Shown in pieces: positions 18,352-27,645 of a DNA stretch of 64,000 bases; the stretch's first letter is position 1; each line of letters begins with the position of its first letter. Both the position numbers and the translations under genes were made by a program. The stretch is taken from contig NZ_CP006704.1 of assembly GCF_000739375.1 (NCBI RefSeq), forward strand, positions 4,526,001-4,590,000, in the 5' to 3' direction. Below the pieces are notes generated by a model that worked only from the letters and a program-made list of their open reading frames with translations, did not search any database and had not been told where the DNA came from. Source of the stretch: Comamonas testosteroni TK102 (GTDB lineage Bacteria > Pseudomonadota > Gammaproteobacteria > Burkholderiales > Burkholderiaceae_C).

Positions 18352-18546
18352 TCAGGCCTTTCGGGTGTCCGAGCAGCTGTCGCCGCCACAGGCGCTGCAA
18401 CCGCCGCAGCTGCCGCTCTTGGCCGCCGGCGCCAGCGAAGGATGAACCCGCGTCAGCTTGCGGCGCAGACCGGCCGGCATGAAACGCCAGGCCAGCGATA
18501 CGGCGGCCACCAGCACGATGGCGCCGACTATCAGTTCCTGCCACAT
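18352..18546 (-). CDS. FeoB-associated Cys-rich small membrane protein
   Basis: A 64-residue protein: one N-terminal membrane span (residues 4-20), a basic stretch, and a C-terminal cysteine motif SCGGCSACGGDSC. It starts 13 bases after the feoB stop, with the Shine-Dalgarno AAAGGA, so it is the last gene of the feo operon. Small Cys-rich membrane proteins occur after feoB in many bacteria and may take the place of FeoC. Role inferred: assistance to, or metal handling for, ferrous iron import. Confidence 0.75.
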   Translation of the reverse strand: MWQELIVGAIVLVAAVSLAWRFMPAGLRRKLTRVHPSLAPAAKSGSCGGCSACGGDSCSDTRKA

Positions 18547-18559
18547 AGACAATCCTTTC

Positions 18560-20494
18560 TCAGCCCCAGCCCAGGGCCACGGCGATGCGATAGGTCACGA
18601 AGCTGGCCAGATAGGCCAGAGCAAACAGATAGCCGGCCATCAGCAGCGGATAGCGCCAGCCATTGGTTTCGCGCTTGACCATGGCCAGCGTGGAGATGCA
18701 CTGGGGCGCAAACACGAACCAGACCAGCAGGGACAGCGCGGTCGCCATCGACCAGCTGCTGGCGATCAGCGGGCTCAGCTGCTGGGCCATGGCGTCATCG
18801 CCCACGGCCGACAGCGCATACACCGTACCGAGCGCCCCCACCGCCACCTCGCGAGCGGCCATGCCGGGCACCAGCGCAATGGCGATCTGCCAGTTGAAGC
18901 CGATGGGCGCCAGCACCACTTCCAGGGCACGGCCGATCTGGCCCGCAAAGCTGTAGCGAATCGCGCCTTCGGTCACGCCCTCGGGAGCGCCGGGGTAACT
19001 GGAGAGGAACCACAGCACGATGCTGACGGTCAGGATGATGCCGCCGACGCGGCGCAGGAAGATCATGGCCCGCTCGTACAGGCCCAGCACTAGGCTGCGC
19101 AGGCTGGGGATGCGGTAGGAAGGCAGCTCCATCAGCAGCGGCGTGCGGGTCTTGACCCTGGTGGCCAGCTTGCCCACCCAGGCCACGGCCATGGCACTGA
19201 CGATGCCGCCGACATAGAGGGCAAACAGCACCAGGCCCTGCAGATTGAAGAAGCCGGCCACGGTCTGCGCGGGGATGAAGGCACCGATCAGCAGCGTGTA
19301 CACGGGCAGGCGTGCCGAGCAGGTCATCAGCGGCGCGATCATGATGGTCAGCAAACGGTCGCGCCAGCTCGAAATCGAACGCGTGGCCATGATGCCGGGC
19401 ACGGCACAGGCAAAGCTGGACAGCAGCGGAATGAAGGAGCGTCCGGACAGGCCCACGCTGCCCATGATGCGGTCCAGCAAAAAGGCGGCGCGCGGCAGAT
19501 AGCCCGAGTCTTCCAGCACCAGGATGAAGAAGAACAGAATCAGGATCTGCGGCAGAAAGACCACCACCGAGCCGGTGCCGGCGATCACGCCGTCGACCAG
19601 CAGGCTGCGCAGCACGCCATCGGGCATCACGCCATGCACCCATTGGCCGAAGTCGCTGACCAGGCCTTCGATGCCGTCCATCAGGGGCTCGGCCCAGCTG
19701 AACACGGCCTGGAACATCAGGAACAGCGTCACCACCAGCAGCAGCGTGCCCCACAGCGGGTGCAGCACCACGGAGTCGATGCGATCGTCACGCTGCGTGG
19801 GAGCCGCAGGCTCCTGCACGGTCTGGCGCATGATCTCGGCCACCTGCTGGTGCAGGGCCAACAGCTGGGCGCGCGAGTTGCTACCCGTCACGGGCTTGAA
19901 CTGGCCTTCGAGCGTCGGAGCCTTGAGCTGCCTGGCCTGATCGCTGTCCAGCCAGGTCAGCAAATCCCTGGCGCCGGACAGATGCACGCCCACGCTCTCC
20001 ACCACGGGCACGCCCAGCAGCTCGCTGAGCTTGGCCTTGTCGATGACCAGGCCCTGGCGACGCGCCATATCGCTCATATTGAGCACCACCACCATGGGCA
20101 GGCCCAGGGCGCGTGCTTCCAGCACCAGCCGCAGGTTCAGGCGCAGATGGGTGGCATCGGTCACGCAGACCAGCAGCTCGGGCGGCGCTTCGCGCGGGTG
20201 CTGGCCCTTGACGATGTCGCGCGTGATGCGCTCGTCCTCGCTGTGCGCATCCAGGCTGTAGGTGCCGGGCAGGTCCAGCACGCGCACGCGGCGCTTGCCG
20301 GGCGTGCTCAGCCAGCCTTCCTTGCGCTCCACGGTCACGCCTGCGTAGTTCGCCACCTTCTGGCGGGCGCCGGTCAGCAGATTGAACAGCGCCGTCTTGC
20401 CGCAATTCGGGTTGCCCAGCAGCGCTGCGCGCAGGGGCGCCTGCTCCGCAGCTTGAGGGCTCATCATGGTGATCTGGGATTCGCGCGCGTTCAT
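18560..20494 (-). CDS. feoB: Ferrous iron transport protein B
   Basis: Inner-membrane Fe2+ permease with a cytoplasmic G-protein domain. The 644-residue product has G1 GNPNCGKT (residues 27-34), G3 LDLPGTYSL and G4 NMSD in the first 180 residues, then a membrane region. That contains the two Gate-type motifs: PLLSSFACAVPGIMATR with the conserved cysteine, and APLMTCSARLPVY. The length is shorter than the ~770 of E. coli but usual for betaproteobacteria. It overlaps feoA by four bases. Confidence 0.96.
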   Translation of the reverse strand: MNARESQITMMSPQAAEQAPLRAALLGNPNCGKTALFNLLTGARQKVANYAGVTVERKEGWLSTPGKRRVRVLDLPGTYSLDAHSEDERITRDIVKGQHPREAPPELLVCVTDATHLRLNLRLVLEARALGLPMVVVLNMSDMARRQGLVIDKAKLSELLGVPVVESVGVHLSGARDLLTWLDSDQARQLKAPTLEGQFKPVTGSNSRAQLLALHQQVAEIMRQTVQEPAAPTQRDDRIDSVVLHPLWGTLLLVVTLFLMFQAVFSWAEPLMDGIEGLVSDFGQWVHGVMPDGVLRSLLVDGVIAGTGSVVVFLPQILILFFFILVLEDSGYLPRAAFLLDRIMGSVGLSGRSFIPLLSSFACAVPGIMATRSISSWRDRLLTIMIAPLMTCSARLPVYTLLIGAFIPAQTVAGFFNLQGLVLFALYVGGIVSAMAVAWVGKLATRVKTRTPLLMELPSYRIPSLRSLVLGLYERAMIFLRRVGGIILTVSIVLWFLSSYPGAPEGVTEGAIRYSFAGQIGRALEVVLAPIGFNWQIAIALVPGMAAREVAVGALGTVYALSAVGDDAMAQQLSPLIASSWSMATALSLLVWFVFAPQCISTLAMVKRETNGWRYPLLMAGYLFALAYLASFVTYRIAVALGWG

Positions 20495-20880
20495 GCTGCG
20501 GCCTCCAGCTGCACCAGCACCTGGGCCGCCTCGTGGCGGCGCAGCGCAAACGTCGCCTGACCTATGCGCACGGCCAGCGGGTCGGGGCCGGGAAAGCCGG
20601 TGGCGACGACGCGCACGGACTCGCCAGGCAGAAAACCGATTTCCATGAGTCTGAGCAACAGGCTTTCATCCTCGCCTTCGGAGGAAGCCAGATCCACCAC
20701 CCGGGCTGGCTGATTCACCACCAGCTGATCCAGGCCCATGACGGGCCCGGTTGCGGCGGCCGTGGCTGCAGCGCTGGAAGATGGCACGCCGGATTCAGAC
20801 GCTTGAACAGAAAAAGCATTCATGGACGAAGTAACTGACACTGCCTCAGACCTCGCCGAGGGGGACTGCAAAGAACTCAT
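20491..20880 (-). CDS. feoA: Ferrous iron transport protein A
   Basis: A small cytoplasmic SH3-like protein that supports FeoB. The FeoA fold is in residues 50-125 (ARVVDL, LMEIGFLPGESVRVV, AVRIGQATFALRRHEA). The N-terminal 45 residues are a low-complexity Ser/Ala stretch unusual for FeoA, so the true start may be the ATG at 20823. Neither start has a good Shine-Dalgarno. It is the first gene of the feo operon, behind a Fur-box-like site. Confidence 0.88.
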   Translation of the reverse strand: MSSLQSPSARSEAVSVTSSMNAFSVQASESGVPSSSAAATAAATGPVMGLDQLVVNQPARVVDLASSEGEDESLLLRLMEIGFLPGESVRVVATGFPGPDPLAVRIGQATFALRRHEAAQVLVQLEAAA

Positions 20881-20890
20881 AGCGCATTAT

Positions 20891-20915
20891 TAATTGATTT
20901 TGATTCTCATTTTCC
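20891..20915 (-). promoter_or_regulatory. Probable Fur box of the feo operon
   Basis: On the minus strand the sequence AAAATGAGAATCAAAATC resembles the Fur consensus (AATGATAATCATT matches in 10 of 13 positions). It begins about 10 bases upstream of the feoA ATG at 20880. Iron-dependent repression would be expected for feoAB. Confidence 0.6.
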
Positions 20916-21081
20916 ATTGACTGTAGGCGATTGGTGCACAACGGTGGCGAATTGACACCAGCAGCATGGATTATTGGGAGGGTATTGCGCAGCGCGGTTG
21001 ACAAATCGGCAGCCCTGCACAACCCAAGGATTTGCACAGCTGCGAAAATCGCCGTCCCATCGGAAAAATTCCGCCCCTCCC

Positions 21082-21402
21082 ATGACTCATCCCTGCCTTA
21101 GCTGCGGCGCCTGCTGTGCGTCCTTTCGTGTCGATTTTTCCGTACACGAGTCCCAGGAGCATGGGGGCAGCGTCCCCGCCGGGCTGGTCGAGGAGGTCAC
21201 CGACTACACCTGCCGCATGCGCGGCACGGACTGGGCCAGGCCGCGCTGTGCCGCCCTGGTGGGCAAGGTGGGAGAGAAGGCGTACTGCGGCATCTATGAA
21301 TGGCGCCCCTCGCCTTGCCGCGAGTTCGCCGCGGGCTCGGATGCCTGCAACCGCGTGCGCCAGCGCCATCAGCTGCCGGTGCTGGAAAGCGGCCTGATCT
21401 AG
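21082..21402 (+). CDS. YkgJ family cysteine-cluster protein (copy B)
   Basis: A 106-residue paralogue of the protein at 17833, with PCLSCGACCASFRVDFSV at the N-terminus and CGIYEWRPSPCREF at the C-terminus. The central extra CxxC of copy A is missing. The start at ATG 21082 puts the cluster at residue 4, as in copy A. It is divergent from feoA and may share the iron-responsive promoter region, although the Fur-like site is closer to feoA. Confidence 0.85.
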   Translation: MTHPCLSCGACCASFRVDFSVHESQEHGGSVPAGLVEEVTDYTCRMRGTDWARPRCAALVGKVGEKAYCGIYEWRPSPCREFAAGSDACNRVRQRHQLPVLESGLI

Positions 21403-21437
21403 GAGCCTGGCCAGCCATAGGCCGCCAGATCCGGGGA

Positions 21438-22220
21438 TCAGGCGTCCTGCTCGATCAGCACCACGCCGATATTGTCCTTGCCGCCTGCGGCATTGGCCGC
21501 CTCGATCAAGGCCTCCTGCAATTGAGCCAGCGGCAGGTTTTCATCGAACAGGGATTCAAGGCTGGCGTCGCTGAGCATATCGGTCAGGCCGTCCGAGCAC
21601 AGCAAAATGCGATCCCCCTGCTGCAGCAGCCAGTGACTGAGCTCGGGCTCCACCTGGGGCATGACACCCAGCGCTCTTGTCACCAGATGGCCGTAGCGCG
21701 AGGTCCTGGCATCGGCCTCGCTGATCAGGCCGGCATCGATATCCTGCTGAACCAGGGAGTGATCCCGCGTCAGGCGCTGCAGCCGGCCGCCCCGCCAGGC
21801 ATAGGCCCTGGAGTCGCCCAGATGGGCGATCAGCACCTCGCTCGCCAGCACCAGGGCAGCCACCACCGTGGTGCCCATGCCGCTGCAACCGGGCGTGGAC
21901 TGCGCGGCGGCATAGATGGCCGTATTGGCCATGTGCAGGGCGTCGGTCAGCTCCTGGGCAACCAGGTCCGGCGAATCCTCACTGTCGGAGCAGTGCTGCA
22001 CTGCCGCCGCAATCAGGTCCACCGCCATGGTACTGGCCACCTCTCCCGCGTTATAGCCGCCCATGCCATCGGCCAACACGGCAGCAGGCCATGGCTGGAG
22101 CTGGGGGTGGATGCCAACGGCGTCCTCGTTATTGAGGCGCTGCTGTCCAATATCGGCACGGGCCACCATGCGCACGGCGGGCCACACGCTGGAAGAACCG
22201 GGGGGGGCGGCTAGAGACAT
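21438..22220 (-). CDS. PP2C-family serine/threonine protein phosphatase
   Basis: A 260-residue Mn2+/Mg2+-dependent phosphatase of the Stp1/PrpC type. Metal-binding motifs are present: ADIGQQRLNNEDA, VLADGMGGYNAGE, GMGTTVVAAL, HLGDSRAYAWRGG, LLCSDGLTDML and GGKDNIGVVL. No kinase is encoded beside it in the window, so the substrate is unknown. A run of eight G lies close to the start codon but does not disturb the frame. Confidence 0.92.
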   Translation of the reverse strand: MSLAAPPGSSSVWPAVRMVARADIGQQRLNNEDAVGIHPQLQPWPAAVLADGMGGYNAGEVASTMAVDLIAAAVQHCSDSEDSPDLVAQELTDALHMANTAIYAAAQSTPGCSGMGTTVVAALVLASEVLIAHLGDSRAYAWRGGRLQRLTRDHSLVQQDIDAGLISEADARTSRYGHLVTRALGVMPQVEPELSHWLLQQGDRILLCSDGLTDMLSDASLESLFDENLPLAQLQEALIEAANAAGGKDNIGVVLIEQDA

Positions 22221-22353
22221 CTGAGAATCAGGGAACGACGAAAAATGGTGTCAGCTCTCGAGCGTAGCGCAGCCAATGGCAACCCAAACATCGGAATAGT
22301 CCCATATTCTAGGCTGCGCGAAGCCTTACGTGCTCCGAGGCCCGAAACGTCTT

Positions 22354-22839
22354 TCACAGCGGCACCGGCAGGCCTCCTATCCGCCCCTTGAACTCCTGCA
22401 GCGAGAAATGCGTGTGCACCTGGCGCACGCCCGGCAGGCGGTGCAGCTTGCGCTGCAGCAGGTCCGAATAAGCATCGAGATCGCGGGCCACGATGACCAG
22501 CAAAAAGTCCTCGGGACCCGAGATGCCGTGGAACATCACCACCTCGGGAATCGCGCACACGGCCTTCTCGAAGTTCAGCGACGACTCTTCGTTCTGGTGA
22601 TCGATCGCCACCATCACAAAGGCCAGCACGCCAAAGCCCACGGCCCGCCGGTCCAGCGCAGCGTGATAGCCGGTGATCACACCCTCGTCCTCGAGATGCT
22701 TGATGCGCCGCCATGAAGGCGACTGCGACAGATTGACTCGCTGCGCCAGCTCGCCGGAAGTCAGCCGTGCGTTGTCCTGCAGCGCTTGGACCAGCAGACG
22801 GTCGGTCTTGTCGAGCTCACCTTGCATAAAAATACTCAT
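22354..22839 (-). CDS. Lrp/AsnC family transcriptional regulator (possible KynR)
   Basis: A winged-helix DNA-binding domain (residues 8-65: LDKTDRLLVQALQDNARLTS...LSQSPSWRRIKHLE) is followed by an effector-binding RAM domain with VCAIPEVVMFHGISGPEDFLL. It is divergent from an amino acid permease at the edge of a tryptophan/kynurenine island. In Pseudomonas aeruginosa the Lrp-type KynR activates kyn genes in response to kynurenine, so a similar role is plausible but unproven. ATGs at 22827 and 22839 are both possible; a GAG stretch favours 22839. Confidence 0.87.
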   Translation of the reverse strand: MSIFMQGELDKTDRLLVQALQDNARLTSGELAQRVNLSQSPSWRRIKHLEDEGVITGYHAALDRRAVGFGVLAFVMVAIDHQNEESSLNFEKAVCAIPEVVMFHGISGPEDFLLVIVARDLDAYSDLLQRKLHRLPGVRQVHTHFSLQEFKGRIGGLPVPL

Positions 22840-22960
22840 CCATCTCAAATTATTAAATTAATTATCCAATTTAATAGACGTTTATGGATAACCATTAAAT
22901 CATCCCACAGGTCGGCAAATAGCATGGCTCTCCAAAGCCAAAACCACCACGGAGACACCC

Positions 22961-24358
22961 ATGCCGGCCTTTGAGGAAATCGTCCAGCGAGAGTCTGGAC
23001 TCAAGCAACAACTGTCCGCAGGACAGATGACCATGATCGCCATCGGCGGTGCCGTCGGCACCGGCCTGTTCCTGGGCAGCGGCTTCGCCATTGGCTTTGC
23101 CGGGCCTAGCGTGCTCATCAGCTATGCCGTCGGCGCCGTGATCTCGCTGTTGCTCATGGGCTGCCTGGCCGAGATGACCGTGGCCCACCCGACCTCGGGC
23201 TCGTTCGGCGCCTATGCAGAGCACTACATCGCGCCCATCGCCGGCTTTCTCGTGCGCTATGCCTACTGGGCCGCCGTGGTGCTGGCCGTGGGCACCGAGG
23301 TGACGGCCATAGGCCTGTACATGGGCTACTGGTTCCCCGAAGTGCCGCGCTGGACCTGGGTGGTTCTGTTCTCGGCCCTGCTGATAGGCGTGAACATGAT
23401 GAGCGTCAAGGCCTTCGGTGCCGTGGAGTACAGTTTCTCCCTGGTAAAGATCGTGGCCATCGTGGCCTTCATACTGATCGGCGCCTGGGTCGTCTTCGGC
23501 ACTCGGCCCGCCGGCGTGGGTTTTGGCAACTACGTCAACAACGGCGGCTTCTTCCCCAACGGTGCCTGGGGAACCTGGGTGGGCGTGATCATCGCCATCT
23601 TTAGCTACCTGAGCATCGAGATGATCGCCGTCGCCGCAGGCGAAGCCAAGGATCCGCAGCGCGCCGTCACCAGCGCCTTTCGCTCCACCATGGTGCGCCT
23701 GGTGGTTTTCTACCTGGCCACCATCGCGCTGATGCTGGCCATCGTGCCCTGGGCCACGGCTGGCAAGGAAGGCAGCCCCTTCGTGAAGGTGATGGAGATC
23801 ATCGGTATCCCTGGCGCGGCCAGCGTGATCAACTTCGTGGTGCTCGTCGCCGCACTGTCGGCCATGAACAGCCAGCTCTACATCACCACACGCATGATGT
23901 TCAGCCTCTCGCGCGCCGGCCATGCGCCCGCCGTGCTGGGACGCGTCAACTCGCGCGGCGTGCCCCTGCCAGCGCTGCTGCTGTCCTGCCTGGGCATTGC
24001 CGTGGCCACGCTGTTCAATATCGTGAACCCCGAGCAGTCCTTCATGCTGATGATGGCCGTGTCCATGTTCGGAGCCATGTTCACCTGGTTCATGATCTTC
24101 GTGACCCATCTGTTCTTCCGCACCCGCCGCGCACGCCAAGGCGCTGCGCCGCTGGCCTTCCGCATGTGGGGCTTCCCGGCGCTGACGCTGCTCGGTGCCG
24201 CACTCATGCTGGCCGCGCTGGTGTCCACGCTGTTCACAGACATATTCCGCCTCACGCTGCTGACCGGCGTGCCTTTCTTGCTGCTGCTGGCTGCCGTCTA
24301 TGGGCTGTGGTATCGCAAGCCCACCACAGCGGCCAATGCCGCCCAGACCATTGTCTAG
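22961..24358 (+). CDS. APC-family amino acid permease (copy A)
   Basis: A 465-residue, roughly 12-span amino acid transporter of the AAT family (AroP/GabP/ProY-like). The first span is MIAIGGAVGTGLFLGSGFAI. The conserved GCLAEMTVAHPTSGSFGAYA and SALSAMNSQLY motifs are present. A paralogue at 27646 is very similar throughout. It is followed by an aromatic aminotransferase gene, suggesting aromatic amino acid uptake, and is divergent from the Lrp regulator. Confidence 0.9.
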   Translation: MPAFEEIVQRESGLKQQLSAGQMTMIAIGGAVGTGLFLGSGFAIGFAGPSVLISYAVGAVISLLLMGCLAEMTVAHPTSGSFGAYAEHYIAPIAGFLVRYAYWAAVVLAVGTEVTAIGLYMGYWFPEVPRWTWVVLFSALLIGVNMMSVKAFGAVEYSFSLVKIVAIVAFILIGAWVVFGTRPAGVGFGNYVNNGGFFPNGAWGTWVGVIIAIFSYLSIEMIAVAAGEAKDPQRAVTSAFRSTMVRLVVFYLATIALMLAIVPWATAGKEGSPFVKVMEIIGIPGAASVINFVVLVAALSAMNSQLYITTRMMFSLSRAGHAPAVLGRVNSRGVPLPALLLSCLGIAVATLFNIVNPEQSFMLMMAVSMFGAMFTWFMIFVTHLFFRTRRARQGAAPLAFRMWGFPALTLLGAALMLAALVSTLFTDIFRLTLLTGVPFLLLLAAVYGLWYRKPTTAANAAQTIV

Positions 24359-24406
24359 GCCGCAGCCGCCCGTTCTATCCGATTTCATCAGCAAGCAAAC
24401 AACACC

Positions 24407-25625
24407 ATGACGACTGCCTCCGCCTCCGTTTTCGCCCATGTCCCCCCCTACCCCGGCGACCCCATACTCTCGCTGATGGAAGCCTTCCAGCAGGATGCAC
24501 GCGCCGACAAGGTCAGCCTGAGCATCGGCCTGTACTTCGACGAGCAGGGCCGCCTGCCCGTGCTCAACTGCGTGCGCCAGGCCGCCCAGGCCCTGGCAGG
24601 GCACACCCCCCCCCTGCGGCTATCTGCCCATCGAAGGCATTTGCGAGTATCGCCAACGGGTGCAGAACCTGGTGTTCGGTGCCGACCACGAGGCCGTGCA
24701 CGCCAGGCGCATCGCCACACTGCAGACCTTGGGTGGCTCCGGCGCGCTCAAGGTCGGCGCCGATTTCATCAAGCACTATTTCCCCGATGCCGAGATCTGG
24801 TTCAGCGACCCGACCTGGGAGAACCACCTGGCCATCTTCGAAGGTGCAGGCCTGCACACGCGCAGCTACCCCTACTACGACCCGGCCACGGGCGGCCTGC
24901 GTTTCGATGCCATGCTGGATACGCTGCGCGGCATTCCCTCGGGCAGCGTGGTGCTGCTGCATGCGAGCTGTCACAACCCCACGGGCGTGGACCTGTCACG
25001 CGAGCAGTGGCAGCAGCTGATTCCCGTGATCGTCGGGCGCGGCCTGATCCCCTTTGTAGACATGGCCTACCAGGGCTTCGGCGACGGCATCGATGACGAC
25101 GCCTGGTCCGTGCGCGCTCTGGCTGCTGCCGGTGCCCAGGTCTTTGTGGCCAATTCGTTCTCAAAGAACTTCTCGTTGTACGGCGAACGCGTGGGCGGCC
25201 TGAGCGTGGTCTGCAACGACGCGGCCACGGCTGCCAATGTGCTGGGCCAGCTCAAGGCCACGGTGCGCCGCAACTATTCCTCGCCGCCCACCCAGGGCGC
25301 GCGCCTGGTACAGCAGGTGCTGCAGTCTGCCGAGCTCAGCCAGTTGTGGGTCGAGGAGCTGGCACAGATGCGCGGCCGCATCAAGGACATGCGCGCCCAG
25401 CTGCAGCAAGCGCTGCACGAGCGCTTCGGCGAGCGCCGTGACTTCGGCTTTCTGCTGAGCCAGCGCGGCATGTTCAGCTACACCGGCATCACCGAACCCC
25501 AGGTCAACCGCCTGCGTGAGGAGCACGGCGTCTACCTGATCCGCTCGGGCCGGATGTGCATGTCGGGTCTGTCTCGGGCCAATGTGCAGCATGTGGCCGA
25601 CGCCATCGCCCACGTGCTGGACTGA
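24407..25625 (+). pseudogene. Aromatic amino acid aminotransferase (TyrB/AspC type), frameshifted
   Basis: A class I PLP aminotransferase that would be about 405 residues long. Residues 1-67, up to ALAGHTPP, are read from 24407; the rest (CGYLPIEG..., then FGADHEAV to the stop at 25625) is in the next frame. The switch lies at a run of nine C (24606-24614). Eight C would restore HTPPCGYLPIEG, as expected for the family. Downstream motifs are intact, including SCHNPTGVDLS and the PLP lysine in ANSFSKNFSLYGERVGG. It may be a disabled gene, a phase-variable one, or a sequencing error. RidA follows nine bases later. Confidence 0.8.
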
Positions 25626-25633
25626 GGTCCGCC

Positions 25634-26011
25634 ATGAAGCAAGTGATCGATATAGGCCTGCCGCCACTCAAGCAGCCCTTCTCCTGGGCCGTCAAGGCCA
25701 GCGGCAGCATGCTGTTCACGGCCCATGGTCCCGTGCGCGAGGACGGAAGCATAGACACCGGCACCATAGCGGAGCAGGCGCGCCTGACATTTGCCAACCT
25801 GCGCCGGGCCGTGCACGCGGCCAATGGCACGCTTGCCGACGTGACGCAGGTGCTCATCTACATGACCGAGGTAGGCGACATGCCTGTGATCGACGCCGTG
25901 TATCGCGAGTTCTTCGATGCCCCCTACCCCAACCGCTCCAGCATGGGCGTGGCCGCTCTCGTCGTGCCGGGCATGAAGATCGAAATAGTGGCCTACGCCA
26001 TGCTGCCCTGA
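25634..26011 (+). CDS. RidA family protein
   Basis: A 125-residue member of the YjgF/YER057c/UK114 family. Segments FTAHGPVREDG, TFANLRRAVHAANGTLADV, YPNRSSMGV and VEIV-like VPGMKIEIVAYA are typical. Archetypal RidA deaminates reactive enamines and imines made by PLP enzymes. It lies directly behind the aminotransferase and is probably co-transcribed, so it may clear imines in that pathway. The catalytic Arg (PNRSS) is present. Confidence 0.85.
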   Translation: MKQVIDIGLPPLKQPFSWAVKASGSMLFTAHGPVREDGSIDTGTIAEQARLTFANLRRAVHAANGTLADVTQVLIYMTEVGDMPVIDAVYREFFDAPYPNRSSMGVAALVVPGMKIEIVAYAMLP

Positions 26012-26117
26012 CGAGCACTGGCATGCCAGCCCGCCGAGCGCAATTGCGTTCAATACAGGGCTGGTGCGCCGCGCGACACTGCAGCCCTTGTGCAGTTCCG
26101 CGTCCGCGCGCATCCTC

Positions 26118-26732
26118 ATGTCCTCCTCACTGCTCGCCATGGGCATCTTCACCCTCGTCGGTGCCATCACCCCCGGCCCCGTCAACGTGCTGGCCCTTCG
26201 CCACGGCGCAGCAAGGTCCCGCCTGGCCTGTGCCTGCTATGTGCTGGGCGCCAGCGGAAGCTATGCCGCGGTAGTCTGGGCCATGGGCCAGGGTGCCCAT
26301 TGGCTGATGCAAGCCCTGCCGCACCTGTCCACTGCGGCCGAGTGGCTGTGCGCCGCCTATCTGCTATGGCTGGCCTGGCGGCTGGCCCATGCGCCTGTGG
26401 AGACTCCTGTCACCGAAGCGCAGAAGCACAACGATTCGGCCCGCATGCTCCAGCTTCTGCTGCAGGGTGTGGCCGTCCAGACCCTCAACCCCAAGGCCTG
26501 GCTGGTGGCGCTGGCCGGTATCGGCCTGTTCGTGCTGCCTCAGGCCAATAGGGCCATGGCACAGTGGCAGTTCTGTACCATGTCACTGCTGGCCTGCCTG
26601 ATCGGTGTGGGCTGCTGGGCGCTGCTGGGCCAGTGGCTGTCGGGCTGGCTGCACACACCGCGCCGCCAGCGGCGGTTTTACCGGCTGCTGGCCCTGCTGC
26701 TGGTGGCCAGCGTGGCGGCCATGCTGGCATGA
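26118..26732 (+). CDS. LysE/RhtB family amino acid exporter
   Basis: A 204-residue inner-membrane protein with six predicted membrane spans. The family signature GAITPGPVNVLALRHGA is near the N-terminus, and LQTLNPKAWL-like VQTLNPKAWLVAL is near the middle. Start chosen at ATG 26118 (MSSSLLAMGIF), which gives the usual length; the upstream extension is not family-like. It is followed after 27 bases by an AraC regulator, so the pair is probably one unit. Confidence 0.88.
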   Translation: MSSSLLAMGIFTLVGAITPGPVNVLALRHGAARSRLACACYVLGASGSYAAVVWAMGQGAHWLMQALPHLSTAAEWLCAAYLLWLAWRLAHAPVETPVTEAQKHNDSARMLQLLLQGVAVQTLNPKAWLVALAGIGLFVLPQANRAMAQWQFCTMSLLACLIGVGCWALLGQWLSGWLHTPRRQRRFYRLLALLLVASVAAMLA

Positions 26733-26759
26733 TGGCCGGCAGCGCTCACCGACACAGCC

Positions 26760-27545
26760 ATGACTACCTCGCCACACCGCTTTCACCGCCACCCAGCCGC
26801 CCCCTGGGCCGAGCTGCGAGACAGCGCGCCTTCGCCGCATTGTTTCCGGCTGCACATGCATGCCGAGTATTCGATAGGCATCGTCGATGCGGGCTGCACC
26901 GTCTTCCACCATGCGCATGGACCGCAGCCCATCGAAGCCGGAGGGGTAGTACTGCTAGAGCCCGGTGCCTGGCATGCCTGCAATCCCGAGCCCGGCGCCC
27001 CCTGGGCCTACCGCATGCTGTTCGTCGATGCTGACTGGCTGCACGCGCGGCTGGGCGTCACCGCGATGCGCTTTGCGCAGCGGGCGCTTGCCGACGCGAA
27101 CATTGCCCGCCTGGTGGACAGCCTGTGCCGTCCCGTCAACGGACCGACCGCGGCGCGGCGACTGGCCCTGGGACTGGAGCGGTTGATGGCCCGCTGTGCT
27201 GAACCTGCTGCAGCGCCTTTGCACGCCAATAGTGCCGAACTCCAGGCCGCTTTGAGGCGCCTGCATGCAGAGCCCGATGCCGGGATCACCGTGCAGTCCC
27301 TGGCCCAGGAATGCGGCATGAGCGCCACGCGCTTCATCCGCCGCTTCAAGGCCGCCACGGGCATGACTCCCGGCAGCTACCGGCTCAATCTGCGCCTCAA
27401 CGGAGCGCGCCGCCTGCTGGCCTCCGGCACCGCGCTGTCCGAGGCCGCCCATGCCATGGGCTTTGCCGACCAGGCCCATATGCAGCGCGCCTTCAAGGCC
27501 CATCATGCGCTGACGCCCGGCAACTACGCCGGGATGCCGCGCTGA
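26760..27545 (+). CDS. AraC family transcriptional regulator
   Basis: A 261-residue protein with an N-terminal cupin-like AraC-binding domain (HAEYSIGIV, GGVVLLEPGAWHACNP) and a C-terminal double helix-turn-helix. The HTH runs from about residue 165 (ITVQSLAQECGMSATRFIRRFKAATG) to the ending PGNYAGMPR. AraC proteins of this build often sit with LysE exporters and control them. Effector unknown. Confidence 0.9.
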   Translation: MTTSPHRFHRHPAAPWAELRDSAPSPHCFRLHMHAEYSIGIVDAGCTVFHHAHGPQPIEAGGVVLLEPGAWHACNPEPGAPWAYRMLFVDADWLHARLGVTAMRFAQRALADANIARLVDSLCRPVNGPTAARRLALGLERLMARCAEPAAAPLHANSAELQAALRRLHAEPDAGITVQSLAQECGMSATRFIRRFKAATGMTPGSYRLNLRLNGARRLLASGTALSEAAHAMGFADQAHMQRAFKAHHALTPGNYAGMPR

Positions 27546-27645
27546 GCCGGCTGGGCCTGCGCCAAGGACATTCGCCGCCACGCCGCTGCAGCCGGTCATT
27601 CGCGGGATACTTGCCGCTTCGATTTTTCGCATGCGCAAGTCAGCA

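Noticed and set aside
22195..22212. Run of eight G near the start of the PP2C gene as a phase-variable switch
   Set aside because: The frame is intact and all motifs follow; nothing in this sequence shows slippage, so it is only noted.
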